Below are positions 22,077-32,400 of a stretch of DNA of 64,000 nucleotides, in pieces; within the stretch, counting starts at the first letter, position 1; each line of letters starts with the position of its first letter. Source of the stretch: Maniola hyperantus (lineage: Eukaryota; Arthropoda; Insecta; Lepidoptera; Nymphalidae); NCBI RefSeq assembly GCF_902806685.2, contig NC_048548.1, forward strand, positions 10,008,557 through 10,072,556. Reading direction: 5' to 3'. The notes under the pieces were generated by a model that saw nothing but the letters and a program-made list of their open reading frames with translations, made no database searches and was not told where the DNA came from. A program made the translations under genes and the position numbers.

Positions 22077-25000
22077 ATGTTAATCCCGACATGCATCATC
22101 AAATTAATGGAATTGGTGAGATAAAAAGCTTGTTCCAAGCAAACACATTTGTACTTATTTGAAATTTCTGGTTAATAGATGAAGCACTTTCAATGTCACA
22201 CACTCTCTCTTCACAATCTGTTTGTGTCCAGCAGCTCCCAGCATTTTGTTCCACCTTGTGTTTCCGCACTTCCAGCATCTAAGGACCCCCACATTATTAT
22301 ACTATACGGTATCTGTAATTATTCTCTTAGGCGTGGTGTCAATATATTTATTTACTGACTTTACTATACTAATTAAAATTAAAAATTGACTAAAACAATG
22401 AAACTAAAACTATATCCTTAAAAATATAATATTATAACTAAAATATATAATTAAAAGGAGTCCCTTTAGGCAAGGTTCCGAAGATGTGGCATGACTGCCG
22501 ACTAACTTTTTTGCTATTTTCTTAAAAAGTCTTATAGCGCTAGGACCCCACGGACAAAGGGTCTCGACACCGAATGGGACAAAATCATATTCGGAGCCTA
22601 GATCCCTGTAATTAGGTAGGTACTTACTTCAGCTTCGCAACTCGATGAGCTACTTACTACCTTCACCTTGCTATGTTCAGGTTTCTAATATGGATCTTCT
22701 AATTTCTAATTTGGATACGTAGAGAAACCCCAAGGAATCGTACTGTCATCACATATAGGATTATTTTCTCTTTAGGACATGCCCGACCTACGAACCAAAA
22801 ACCTCCATTCTCTGTCCACTAAGTTCTTCCATGAGCAGGGTTTAGGCAATAGTCCGCTACGGCAGGCCTCGAGTGAATAGGCAGACTTCACCATCTTTAA
22901 GAACTCTCGACGATACAGGTTTTCTCACGATAATTTTCCTTCGCCGTCAAAGCAAGTGATAATTAATTGCTTAAAACGCTTATAACTTCGAAAACTTAAA
23001 TGTGTATGCCCAGAATCGAACTCCCAACCTCCCGACTGTAAGGTCCACTAGGCTATCACTGCTCTCTGTTGTCATTATATTATACTTTATTAAATTTGCA
23101 TATTACCCTACTCTTTCTACTTCATCATTCTATTAGCATGATTAAGGAAATATTTCAGTATTCGCAAAAACATAATATTATTGCTGAACTACTTGAATGT
23201 GCTAATTCATTTAAGCGCAAAAACCTCTTCTCCATAACGTTAATAAGTAATATGACATAACGCGGTTATAATTTGAAAATAATCTATCATCTATTTTCAA
23301 TTTGTCGATCGGCATACTTTCACAAATGTCTCCTCCATAAATAACGTGATATATGGTTAAATAAGTGACGTTGACAAGTGTACCAATTACTTAATATTAT
23401 TGATGATACCACGGGTACAAATTATTTAGGTACCTACCTACTTAAGTTGAATTTGTTAACTCGCGGAAATAGAACTAAGCAGGTAAGGTAATGTTCTAGC
23501 TTAGTCAAATGTACAGTTTATTGTAAGAGGACCCGTCACGACTTCTGCCCCTGTTACGACACTTTTGTTTTGATGTTGCGACCAACAAACACAATTGTTA
23601 TTATAAGTTGAATCTAGTCGAAAGTAGAAACTCATACCCATTTTTTCTGTTATAAGTGATTACCGAAATTCTCTGGCACAAAGAGTAGGTACTTACTTTA
23701 TTTTTACTTTTTCTTAAAAAAGAACTGCTGGTTTCAGTTTTCCCTAAAACAAACAGTTTTTTGGACCCATTCTTCTTCTTGGAAGTAGCAGCTATAATAC
23801 GAGCCTTATGCAGTCCTCAAATCACTTTGATTAATTACTTCCACCTACAGTTTCCATCCAATGCTCTGCATTGATACTGGGTACATTACTTTGTTGTCTC
23901 TTTTCGGTGGCAGATAATATTTCTAGTCATGGACTCGTCATACCTAAATTAACTTGATCAATTCAGTCTAGTTCAGCACAAAGTTTAGAAGCTCTATCAT
24001 CATGAAAAAAAAAACTAACTAACAATATATTAATACATTACAAAGCTATTGTTTTAATAGTCCAGCTATTAATTTTAATTAACCGCCATGCGATATATCA
24101 ATACAAAACTCTGATATCATCTAATCAGCGCAGCTTTCACAACCGCTTTTCTATCATCATATTTATCAATTGGATATAGGTCTATAGTTCCACTAGATGT
24201 GCTTCATAGTAACAACATGTTCCAACAAACATCGGCGTCCGTACTTTCCGTACTCCTGTCAATCGTAATCTGCTTTAGACGCAATCTGTTTTACATATAT
24301 AACTTAGAACAGACTATAGACCTACTAAAGCTACCAATCCGCACTGGGCCAGCGCTAGCGGAATATGACACAAACCCTTATAAACTGATCCCCCTGCTCA
24401 GTAGTGAGCTGGCGATGGGATATCATAATAGGTACCTACTAAAGTTACCTACTTGAATCTAAATATGTATATAAAAGGAAAAGTTGACTGACTGACTGTC
24501 TGACTGATCCATCAACGCACAACTGAAACTACTGGACAGATTGGGCCTAAATTTGGCATGCAGTCAGATACCTATTTTGACGTAGGCATCCGCTAAGAAG
24601 GGATTTTTGAAAATTCCACCCCTAAGGAAGTAAAATAGGGAGTTGAAATTTATGTAGTCCACGCAGACGAAGTCGCGAGCATAAGCTAGTACTGAATAAT
24701 AATGTAGAGTCATCGCGCAAGTTTAACGAACGGACTGCCGCCATGCCGCGTCTTAAACGGATTTTGATTGATAGGAGTGCGGATATCGATGTTCGTTGGA
24801 ACAATAAATATTGTTACTATGAAGCGGCCCATCTAGTGGAACATTTTATGTCGCTGGTACCGCTAAATTAATTAAACGACCAGTAGCCATGTCACTGGAT
24901 CGTTGCGGTCGTTTTGAATAGACTATATTAGCACCTATTTAGTTAATCTAATATATAAAAGGAAAAGGTGACTGACTGACTGACTGACCAACTGACTGAC

Positions 25001-26583
25001 TGACTGACTGACTGATCTATCAACGCACAGCTCAAACTACTGGACGGATCTGGTTGAAATTTGGCATGCAGATACCTATTATGACGCAGGCATCCGCTAA
25101 GAAAGTATTAACCCCTAAGGGTGTAATAGGGGTTTGAAATTTGTGTTGTTTACGCGTACAAAGTCGCGAGCATAAGCTAGTAGTAATGTATTGACTCAAT
25201 AAACTAATCACTGAAAATGTTTATCTAGTAGTTTCAATTGCCCGCTCCTTCGTCGGATTCTATTAACATTACTTAAAAAATTACAAACAGATTTGGGTTG
25301 GGTGTATGGATTATTATAAGAATTTTTTTCCAAAAAAAAACTGAATATGTCGGGGCAGTCATGTTATTTAAATTTTCTTAATTAGAGCTGATTTTGTTTC
25401 AGATGTTAGCAATAGCCTGCCTCACTCTTCACAACTACAGCTACGACTTGACAGATATCTCTACTCTGATGCTCTGTTCAGGAACCTACGTCGGTTACGT
25501 GGTTGTACTCTCTGGAGAGATAGTTGGTGAGCATAACTGAGAATATGCACACTCATATTCATAACGTGATATGCACCACAATAATAACTAAGTACGTTTT
25601 GAAAGCCTTTCATGTAGGTAAATTTTGACACAAGATGCGCCCTAACCACAGAAATCTAAATTAGGTTAACCTTTAACCTTCTCGTTTAAACAGTGGCTCT
25701 ACTTAGCTAGCGATCATGATAAACGACTGACATTGCGATTGAGATTACATACACCAAAATGATCCTTAAAATAGATCTACTTGGCCTTAGGTTTTCAAAT
25801 CTCTTTAGTAGTGAATTTTGATACTGATGTTATACAGGATTCAAAAGCCGCATTTATACTTTTAAATTCAGTACGTAGTGAATACAATAAAACATAAAAC
25901 TTATTGATATTTAAACAAAATGCGAGCGATGGAGAGAGCTTGGAGTTACTCTGCATAATCAAATTAGAAATTAGGAGATCCGTAGTGACCAGTAACCGAC
26001 ATAGCTCAACGGGTGGCGAAGTTGAAGTGTCAAGGTGCTGGAATGGCGACCTCGCAACGGAATGCCTAGCGTTGGAAGACCCCCCACTAGGTGGACGGAC
26101 AACATCAGGCAAGTCGTAGGAAGCCGCAGGTGGCGCAAGATCGTGGCGTGTGGAAGTCCATACAACCAGAACATACATAGTCAGAGACTCAGAGACCATG
26201 TTCAGCAGTGGACGTCTATCGGTTGTTGATGATGATGATAATGTAACACAATATTCAAGAGAGCACGAGAGTGTATAAAAATCAGATAGAATCCTAAATT
26301 TTTTGTAACTAACATAACACTTTTTATAGGGGAAATGATTTTCGCACCTCTGGATCTCGTCCAAGACATGTACTTTGGAATAGTCGGTGTAGTCTTGTTC
26401 TCGATGAGCGGTGGACTGATTCTTAGCGCGAGAACAAAGTCCAGCATTTATCCAAGAACAGGCAACCAAACTATTGCTCTTGTAACCGGATCTCTGGCAG
26501 TTCTCAACGCGTTGGTGATGCTGTTCGATCTGAGCCTTGCGTATTTGGACAGCGAACAGTTTGACGATGAAGCTAGTGTTTAA
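22077..26583 (+). CDS. Gene 1: small four-transmembrane protein (3 exons, 138 aa)
   Basis: Exons: 22077-22115, 25403-25526 and 26330-26583, joined by GT-AG introns in phase 0 and phase 1 (417 nt with stop). The first exon encodes only 13 residues (MLIPTCIIKLMEL) and is recognised because it matches, in sequence and splice phase, the first exon of gene 2 (38636-38677). Predicted membrane segments are at about residues 5-22, 35-52, 68-87 and 103-126, with a short acidic tail. HNYSY and TYVGYVVV correspond to HYHSY and TFVGYLII in gene 2. Small size and four segments recall MARVEL- or snakeskin-type junction proteins of insects, but I cannot assign the family firmly. Intron 1 holds SINE, LINE and short repeats; intron 2 holds an RTE-type LINE tail. 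Compared with gene 2 there is no intron in the last coding part. Confidence 0.8.
22455..22614 (-). pseudogene. Fragment of an endonuclease-type LINE (C-terminus)
   Basis: In reverse translation it reads SEYDFVPFGVETLCPWGPSA and then degenerates. This matches the C-terminal part of the LINE protein at 59385-60305 (SYIFVPFAVETLGPWSLSA). Only about 50 codons are recognisable. It lies in intron 1 of gene 1. Confidence 0.7.
22895..23065 (-). repeat. SINE relic with tRNA-like head
   Basis: A reverse-oriented partial copy of the SINE at 31858-32185. It keeps the GAATCGAACTCCCAACCTC box-B-like block and AGTGATAGCCTAGTGGACC in reverse complement. It lies in intron 1 of gene 1. Confidence 0.65.
24329..24432 (+). 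repeat. SINE relic (3' part)
   Basis: CTACCAATCCGCACTGGGCC...AGTAGTGAGCTGGCGATGGG matches the 3' half of the SINE at 31858-32185. Confidence 0.6.
24460..24690 (+). repeat. TGACTGACTGAC...GCATAAGCTAGTA repeat, copy 1
   Basis: It starts near TATAAAAGGAAAAGTTGACT, runs through ATCAACGCACAACTGAAACT, TTTGGCATGCAG and CACCCCTAAGG, and ends GTCGCGAGCATAAGCTAGTA. Six copies of this family occur in the window. Confidence 0.8.
24951..25181 (+). repeat. TGACTGACTGAC...GCATAAGCTAGTA repeat, copy 2
   Basis: Same family as 24460-24690 with a longer (GACT)n run. It lies about 260 bp downstream in the same orientation, inside intron 1 of gene 1. Confidence 0.8.
25918..26245 (+). repeat. 3' end of an RTE-type LINE in intron 2 of gene 1
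   Basis: Broken coding remnant with AATGGCGACCTCGCAACGGA, the CCACTAGGTGGACGGACAAC block and a terminal GTTCAGCAGTGGACGTCTAT followed by (GAT)n. This is the usual C-terminal end and tail of RTE-group LINEs. The copy at 50530-50890 shares this layout. Confidence 0.7.
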
Positions 26584-26674
26584 GGTAGTTTCTTTTTATT
26601 TAATTGAAAGTTTCAATGCAAAAAGTTTTTAAGTCTATTTTTGTCATTTTTAAAATGGCAATGCGTACTAAAAT

Positions 26675-27407
26675 TGTTGCGGCGCGTCGCTTGTAAACAC
26701 GTGCGTAACAACGCCTGGGAACTTGTCCCACTTAGTTGACGGGGCGCGAGTGAGTGGGGGCAGGTAATTATGTTGCACCCTGTCCCTTAGTTGGTTCGTT
26801 GGTTCGTTGGTTCGTTACAGCAAGTGACCGAACAGGTGTTCGTTTGGCTTGCTGACTCGCTAATATTATGGGCTGGTTGGCGTCCCGTCCTGTGCACCCC
26901 GGTCGTGCACCTCTACCGCGACAGGTAGACCTAGCGTAGGTACTTGTCGTGACGAAGAATGGATACTGGATGGTTGTATTAAAATAAAAGACTTATTACG
27001 TGTACCAGTGCTCTAGACTGACTGACTTTATTTCGCTCAACGAGTGGTATTTATACAGAAAAATATTGAAGCGAGTTGAATATTCCCACGCCAATATGCA
27101 CACTATTTTAGAACCCTCTTTTAACACTTAGTTTTACCCATAAAATAGGTTGATTTACAATACAAAAACTACAAGCTAACATAAGTGCCTTCTAAATAAT
27201 TCTACACTACTTTAAGTCCAAATTCTAAGAGTAACACAATAATTCATTTAGTCAAGCAGGTAGTGGTCGCTAAGAGTCAATAATTTTAAACGTACCTACT
27301 TGAAACGCACCCTTTTTTTTACCAAATGACGAACCATGGGATTTTAATCTACGCATAGGTACGTCGTGTTCTGAATAAACTACTTACTTTAAAACTAGTC
27401 GCTAACA
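26675..27407 (-). repeat. 3' LTR of the BEL/Pao element
   Basis: 733 bp. It includes a short run of GTTCGTTG units near 26797-26815. The gag frame stops 13 bases inside this LTR. Confidence 0.93.
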
Positions 27408-29017
27408 TCCTCCCCCTTGTGCGTAGCACCAATCTTCGGATATGGCGATGCTACTATCACGACCGAATCTGGACGTCGCAGCTCTCCTCCTCCTTGATCT
27501 TCTTCGGTTTCTGTGTGAGTTGCTTCACGTCCACATGGCTGTCTCTTCTGGTCCAATAGTGCATAAGCTCCACACGTGTCTGCTTGCTTATTCAAGAACT
27601 GTGCCAGTAACACAAGATCTGCAGGTTCTTGATTTTCATGTTCATCAGCGTATTCATACCAATTGAACTTTAGGTATGTTGGTAACTTTTCGACTATTTC
27701 TCTCACCATTACTGGAGAACACAAGTACTGAGGTTTCTGTAGACCCTGAATGGCTGAGACGCAGTTGTGTATATCGCTGGCAAAGGCACAAATATCTTTT
27801 GGTGTCGCTGCTATCATAGGGAGGGCCTTTACTCTATCTAGTTCTTCCATAACAAGTGAGTCTGGTCTTCCATAGCGACGCTGAAGCGCTTTCATAACTT
27901 GGTCTGGAGTGGCATCTGAATACAAAAGGCTCTTGAAATTATTTCTTGCCTCTCCTTTTATGGCTTTTCGAAGTCTTGCCATGTTCTGCGTCGGTGTGAA
28001 AGATTTCGATGTATCATCATAGACTACTCTGAAAGCTACCCATTCGGAGCTGGTTCCATCGTAATAAGGCAGATCTTGATAATAAGATGGCAGTGGCAGT
28101 TGCACAACTGCTGTCGTGTGGCTGTCAAATGCTTCTCGTATAGCACCTGCTAAAGTTTGGACCTGGTTCGTAGACATCAGGGGCTGTTCATTCTTTACGA
28201 TCCCTTGGTTTTCTTGAAAATCTTGTTCTGGGATGATATCTTTCACATCTTCCAAAGGTGACGTCTGGATCCAGTTCTGAACATGCGAAACTCTGTCGTC
28301 CTGTTCCTCATCCAAATCGTCTTCTGAAGCTCTGGTCGTTTCCACTATGAAGACTGGCAACTTTGTATTCATTATCATTCCTTGTTCATCATTTTCCCTC
28401 TTCAATTCATATTCTGAATGCATAGCTTCACTCGACTGTTCTGAGCTTTCAATCTCCGAGTGAAGCAGGGTCCCACGTTTTTCAGGAATGATGTCTTCTG
28501 TTTCTTCCAAAGTAGTTGCCTGGATACAGTTCTGAACATGAGATGTTCTATCTTGTTCTTTATCCAGACAAACTACTTTATCTTCGATTCGTAGTTTCTC
28601 AAGTCTGATACGAGCCAGATAAGCTGCTGCTTCAGCGCGCTGCAATTCTAAACGCGCCAGTTCTTCTCTTGCTTCTAAATCTCGTAATTTGGCTGCAGAT
28701 CTCTTAGACCGAACTGACGTGCGGATAGAACCCCCTGATACAATCATCTTCAAGGTTCCGTTCTGGTTCTTCCGCTCAGCCATCATCTCGTCAGCGGTCC
28801 TCTGTTCTTTGAGTCTAGTCCTGTTTTCAACCATCTTCGTTACTTCTGTCGCAGTGGATCCCGAAGATTCAATGTTTGAAGTTCTTAAGATCGTGGCTAT
28901 AGCTTCGATAGATGTGGTCCCTTCTGATCTGCACACATTCGCATTTTCTGTTCGTTGCGATGTCTGTTCTGCGCGTAGGGGCACACCCGTTTCCTTCTGG
29001 AACCTAGTGAGAGTCAT
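27395..29017 (-). CDS. gag: BEL/Pao Gag-type protein, probably fused to a Pol tail
   Basis: 540 aa, uninterrupted. Residues ~107-147 are rich in Ala, Glu, Arg and Leu and look like a coiled coil. Residues ~312-470 match the gag domain of BEL/Pao elements (PYYDGTSSEWVAF, KGEARNNF, RRYGRPDSLV). A 27-residue unit occurs twice (about 154-180 and 238-265; SHVQN.IQ..LE...DIIPE). The last ~35 residues (GGGELRRPDSVVIVASPYPK onward) do not look like gag. I infer they are the C-terminal end of Pol, joined in frame by an internal deletion. The frame runs through the polypurine tract and stops in the 3' LTR. There is no CCHC knuckle. The protein could assemble particles but carries no enzyme. Confidence 0.85.
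   Translation of the reverse strand: MTLTRFQKETGVPLRAEQTSQRTENANVCRSEGTTSIEAIATILRTSNIESSGSTATEVTKMVENRTRLKEQRTADEMMAERKNQNGTLKMIVSGGSIRTSVRSKRSAAKLRDLEAREELARLELQRAEAAAYLARIRLEKLRIEDKVVCLDKEQDRTSHVQNCIQATTLEETEDIIPEKRGTLLHSEIESSEQSSEAMHSEYELKRENDEQGMIMNTKLPVFIVETTRASEDDLDEEQDDRVSHVQNWIQTSPLEDVKDIIPEQDFQENQGIVKNEQPLMSTNQVQTLAGAIREAFDSHTTAVVQLPLPSYYQDLPYYDGTSSEWVAFRVVYDDTSKSFTPTQNMARLRKAIKGEARNNFKSLLYSDATPDQVMKALQRRYGRPDSLVMEELDRVKALPMIAATPKDICAFASDIHNCVSAIQGLQKPQYLCSPVMVREIVEKLPTYLKFNWYEYADEHENQEPADLVLLAQFLNKQADTCGAYALLDQKRQPCGREATHTETEEDQGGGELRRPDSVVIVASPYPKIGATHKGEDVSD
27408..27418 (-). other. Polypurine tract of the BEL/Pao element
   Basis: Read on the minus strand, AAGGGGGAGGA abuts the 3' LTR, the position required for plus-strand priming. 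Confidence 0.8.
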
Positions 29018-29092
29018 GTCTCTAGGTCCCGGTTCGTAGCTTCACCTTCAAAAATCTTCAATTTCCAGTTCTAGGAATCCATATTCGGGAAT

Positions 29093-29108
29093 CCGGTTCG
29101 AAGGACCA
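29093..29108 (-). other. Primer binding site of the BEL/Pao element, tRNA-Tyr type
   Basis: On the minus strand TGGTCCTTCGAACCGG starts two bases from the 5' LTR. It complements a tRNA ending ...TCGAAGGACCA, the 3' end of tRNA-Tyr. Confidence 0.7.
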
Positions 29109-29110
29109 TT

Positions 29111-29843
29111 TGTTGCGGCGCGTCGCTTGTAAACACGTGCGTAACAACGCCTGGGAACTTGTCCCACTTAGTTGACGGGGCGCGAGTGAGTGGGGGCAGG
29201 TAATTATGTTGCACCCTGTCCCTTAGTTGGTTCGTTGGTTCGTTGGTTCGTTACAGCAAGTGACCGAACAGGTGTTCGTTTGGCTTGCTGACTCGCTAAT
29301 ATTATGGGCTGGTTGGCGTCCCGTCCTGTGCACCCCGGTCGTGCACCTCTACCGCGACAGGTAGACCTAGCGTAGGTACTTGTCGTGACGAAGAATGGAT
29401 ACTGGATGGTTGTATTAAAATAAAAGACTTATAACGTGTACCAGTGCTCTAGACTGACTGACTTTATTTCGCTCAACGAGTGGTATTTATACAGAAAAAT
29501 ATTGAAGCGAGTTGAATATTCCCACGCCAATATGCACACTATTTTAGAACCCTCTTTTAACACTTAGTTTTACCCATAAAATAGGTTGATTTACAATACA
29601 AAAACTACAAGCTAACATAAGTGCCTTCTAAATAATTCTACACTACTTTAAGTCCAAATTCTAAGAGTAACACAATAATTCATTTAGTCAAGCAGGTAGT
29701 GGTCGCTAAGAGTCAATAATTTTAAACGTACCTACTTGAAACGCACCCTTTTTTTTACCAAATGACGAACCATGGGATTTTAATCTACGCATAGGTACGT
29801 CGTGTTCTGAATAAACTACTTACTTTAAAACTAGTCGCTAACA
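29111..29843 (-). repeat. 5' LTR of the BEL/Pao element
   Basis: 733 bp, partner of 26675-27407, followed by the duplicated AAAAT. Confidence 0.93.
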
Positions 29844-29848
29844 AAAAT

Positions 29849-30561
29849 CTTTGTATGAGTATAAATGCGGCTTGATGACAGTAATAGAACTACTGTTATT
29901 CCAATTTCGTTGCGTGGATCGGACGCCATCGTTTAACCAGGTATTATGATCATAGGATATTACGAATTACGATCCTCTCTAAATTGGTAATTAGGTAAGT
30001 GCAACTCTGGTTTAGTGCGATGTTGTTTGGGCTAATACTACCTAGGTATACTTACTAAATTTTCGTTATAGAACGCCTATGCGATACTTTAACTAAAAAT
30101 CCATATCCCCAAACAGCCTGCACCCAAATAGAAATATTTTTCTTCGTCGAATGCCCTGCCTCTTTGCTTTGCATGTTTCTTGAAAAAAGGTAGTTGATTA
30201 GGATACGTGTTGACGATTCTGAAAGCAAAGAAGCTTTTAACGTTCTCCTTGGTGCAGTTGTGAGCGGTGTGGTCTTGTAAATGCAGACCCCGGATCCCAC
30301 CGTGGGTAATTTTGGAATTTATAGTTTCTAAATTATCTAAGTCTGGTTAGCCGTGCCAAGTTACCACACCGTTAAAGTTGTCCCCGCCAAGCAATTTAGA
30401 GATCCGGTGCGATGCCTTGGAAACCGATAGATAAAATTGCCATACTCCTTCCAAGTTATCTTCTACCTTAGACTACATTATCATTTAACACAAGGATTAA
30501 CTTTAGACAGGGAATTAACTTGTAATTACTAATGCAAAAAATAAGTTAATTTTCCTCCAAG
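29849..30561. other. Intron-like stretch before the orphan terminal exon
   Basis: No recognisable coding exon. I looked specifically for a TM1-TM2 exon like those at 25403-25526 and 46247-46367 and found none. It ends in the acceptor TTTTCCTCCAAG. Confidence 0.6.
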
Positions 30562-30827
30562 GTGAAGCGGTGTCGGCGGCGGCGGACGCTTACGTCGACG
30601 CCTGGTGGTCAGCTACTGGCGGAGTGCTGTTCGGAGCCTGTGGAGGTTTCACACTCAACTCTTGGAGGGACGTCCCAGACTGCCGTCGACGCAACAACGC
30701 ACACGCAGCTGCTATCTGTGCGTTGGCTGCTGCTGCACTTTTCACTATCGACGCTTTGCTAGCTCTGTGTTCCGTTCACAAAGATGAAGAAAGTGTCCGT
30801 TCTAAGTCAAAACGATGCAGTCCCTAA
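30562..30827 (+). CDS. Orphan terminal exon homologous to gene 1 (possible alternative last exon)
   Basis: After the acceptor TTTTCCTCCAAG the frame reads GEAVSAAADAYVDAWWS... and stays open to TAA at 30825-30827. It aligns with the last exon of gene 1: GE at the start, GGVLF..CGG beside GVVLF.MSGG, and DALLAL beside NALVML. Two membrane segments (about GGVLFGACGG and AAICALAAAALFTIDALLAL) correspond to TM3 and TM4. It begins in phase 1, as the other copies do, so exon 25403-25526 could splice to it and give a 142-aa isoform. It is GC-rich with many alanine and arginine codons, unlike its surroundings. No separate first or second exon is visible nearby. The alternatives are an unspliced relic or a third gene that lost its 5' half. 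Confidence 0.65.
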
Positions 30828-31383
30828 TTATTAAAAATACACCTACGGCGTTTATTGCTACATAGTTACTTAATTATTGTTTTTGTGTTCATACTTTATG
30901 CTCATAGAAGTATTTTTTTATATACTGAATTCAAAATTCTAATTCATTCAATTTCCAGTCCCATGAAAAAATGCGCAAATTTTTTATCGACAAAAATGTA
31001 GACAAACATTTTTAAAACGTTTGATTCAGTTATGGTAAAGTTTAAACAACCATTATTGTGAGCTTAATATAAGGTAAGTAGAAATTACAGACAGACACTA
31101 CTTATTAGTATACATTATACATACATATTATTATTATAGATATAAGATATTGGTATAGATATTTCTCTATTATAGACATCTACCGTACACGTTTTGAACT
31201 AAATGGTTCCAGAACTCGCAGCGGCATTATAAGCAGCGGCAGGATAAGAATCTTATGATGTAACTCACACAATGTTTTGATAGATGGAGCTTATAAAAAG
31301 TTAATAAACGAACATACGATTGGTTTAGTTTTGCATGAACTTTTTGGATGAAGTTTTTAATAGAAAACCTTTATAAACTTTAA
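30828..31383. other. Downstream flank of the orphan exon
   Basis: AT-rich. It may contain the 3' UTR of the exon at 30562-30827, but I see no strong poly(A) signal close by (an AATAAA-type hexamer occurs near 31300). No other feature. Confidence 0.45.
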
Positions 31384-31783
31384 AGGTTCGTACGCACCTG
31401 AGCGGCGCGGCGCGGCGCTTCAGTCCGACTGCAGAACGCGTCACCTCAGGCCGCTCGACGGTGCCTACCGCACTACAACTTCAGTACGCGGCACCTCGCG
31501 TCACTTGCGCGTCATTTTTATACCCGTTCGCGTACGAGCGCGAAGCGCCGCGCCGCGCCGCTGGGTATGTCGCACTAGCGTCACTGCACTGCGCGTCGCT
31601 TCGCTGCGCTTCAAAATATTCTCTCCAGCCGTGCCGCGCGGCAACGCGCGGTGAAGCGCTGTGCAGCGCCGCTCTAGTGCGATATGCGCGATACAAAATG
31701 ATAGAAATGATATTTTGAAGCTCTGTGCCGCGACGTGCAGCTCGCTGAAGCGCCGCGCCGCGCCGCTCAGGTGCGTACGAACC
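31384..31783. mobile_element. GC-rich MITE with 40-bp inverted repeats, copy 1
   Basis: A 400-bp element flanked by TTAA (31380-31383 and 31784-31787). Its ends GGTTCGTACGCACCTGAGCG... and ...CGCTCAGGTGCGTACGAACC form essentially perfect inverted repeats of about 40 bp. The interior is CpG-rich with GCGCCGCGCC blocks, in strong contrast to the AT-rich flanks. A second copy lies inverted at 44494-44894. Open frames in it are a by-product of composition. Confidence 0.88.
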
Positions 31784-31857
31784 TTAACCCCATTTTGCAT
31801 ATTCCCAATAATTCAAAACTAATGAGAGTTAAGAAAATAATATATTAATGTAAACTA

Positions 31858-32185
31858 AGCTGTGATAGCCTAGTGGTTAGGACTCCGCCTTCTAATCGGA
31901 GGTCGGGAGTTCGATCCCGGTCACGCACCTCTAACTTTTCGGAGTTATGTGCGTTTTAATTACTTAATTAAATATCATTTGCTTTAGCGGTGGAGGAAAA
32001 CATCGTGAGGAAACCTGCATGCCTGAGAGTTCTCCATAATGTTCTCAAAGGTGTGTGAAGTCTACCAATCCGCACATGGCCAGCGTGGTAGACTATGGCC
32101 AAAAACCCTTCTCACTCTGAGAGGAGACCCGCGCTCTGTAGTGAGCCGGTGATGGGTTGATCATGATGATGATGATGAAGGAATT
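31858..32185 (+). repeat. tRNA-derived SINE, near-complete copy
   Basis: The head TGTGATAGCCTAGTGGTTAG (A-box) and GGGAGTTCGATCCCGG (B-box) resemble an RNA polymerase III promoter from a tRNA. The body includes TTTTCGGAGTTATGTGCG, GAGGAAACCTGCATGCCTGA and ACTCTGAGAGGAGACCCGCG, and the tail is (ATG)n. Other copies are at 63225-63535 and, as relics, 22895-23065, 24329-24432 and 11278-11425. Confidence 0.85.
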
Positions 32186-32204
32186 CACGATTTTATACAA
32201 TAAC

Positions 32205-32400
32205 TAGCTGAACCGCCCCGGCTTCGCTCGGGTGGAGTTTAGAAAATTGAGGGGGAGGTTGAATTAAATTTTTCTCTCCGTAAGAACCATCCTCGTACTT
32301 CAAGAAATATTATAAAAAAAGAATTTGCGAAATCGGTTCAGCTGTTCTTGAGATTTGCGATGAGCAACACATTTAGTGATTCACTTTTATATTATAGATG
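32205..32400 (-). repeat. Short interspersed repeat, ACTAGCTGAACCGCCCCGGC type
   Basis: It carries the CTAGCTGA...GGCTTCGCTCGGGTGGAG end and finishes in TATATTATAGATG, the reverse layout of the ACTAATATTATAAA-type repeats. Confidence 0.6.

Larger units (their letters stand above)
26675..29843 (-). mobile_element. BEL/Pao LTR retrotransposon lacking pol (gag-only)
   Basis: A 3169-bp element with two 733-bp LTRs (29111-29843 as 5', 26675-27407 as 3'), TG...CA ends and a 5-bp target duplication AAAAT (26670-26674 and 29844-29848). The LTRs differ at about one base (near 26996 versus 29432), so it is recent. The interior is only 1.7 kb and contains one open frame of BEL/Pao gag type, with no protease, RT or integrase. 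A primer binding site and polypurine tract are both present, so it could move if another element supplied Pol. It sits between the last exon of gene 1 and the orphan terminal exon at 30562. Confidence 0.92.

Noticed and set aside
24951..25020. (GACT)n tandem repeat as a CRISPR-like or satellite array
   Set aside because: It is the variable start of a dispersed repeat family. There are no spacers, and the setting is eukaryotic.
27442..27666. 74-codon plus-strand frame inside the BEL/Pao gag
   Set aside because: Antisense shadow of the intact 540-aa gag frame.
29849..30561. A hidden first or second exon that would make 30562-30827 a third complete gene
   Set aside because: I looked for an exon ending in phase 1 with a TM1-TM2 pattern and an L-HxxSY-like motif. 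None is visible.
31461..31718. 85-codon frame in the GC-rich MITE, similar to 44560-45030 on the other strand
   Set aside because: Both lie within the inverted-repeat element. All frames are open because of the GC-rich composition, and no domain is present.
31865..31925. tRNA gene
   Set aside because: The A- and B-boxes belong to a SINE head with a SINE body and (ATG)n tail. Other copies occur in the window.
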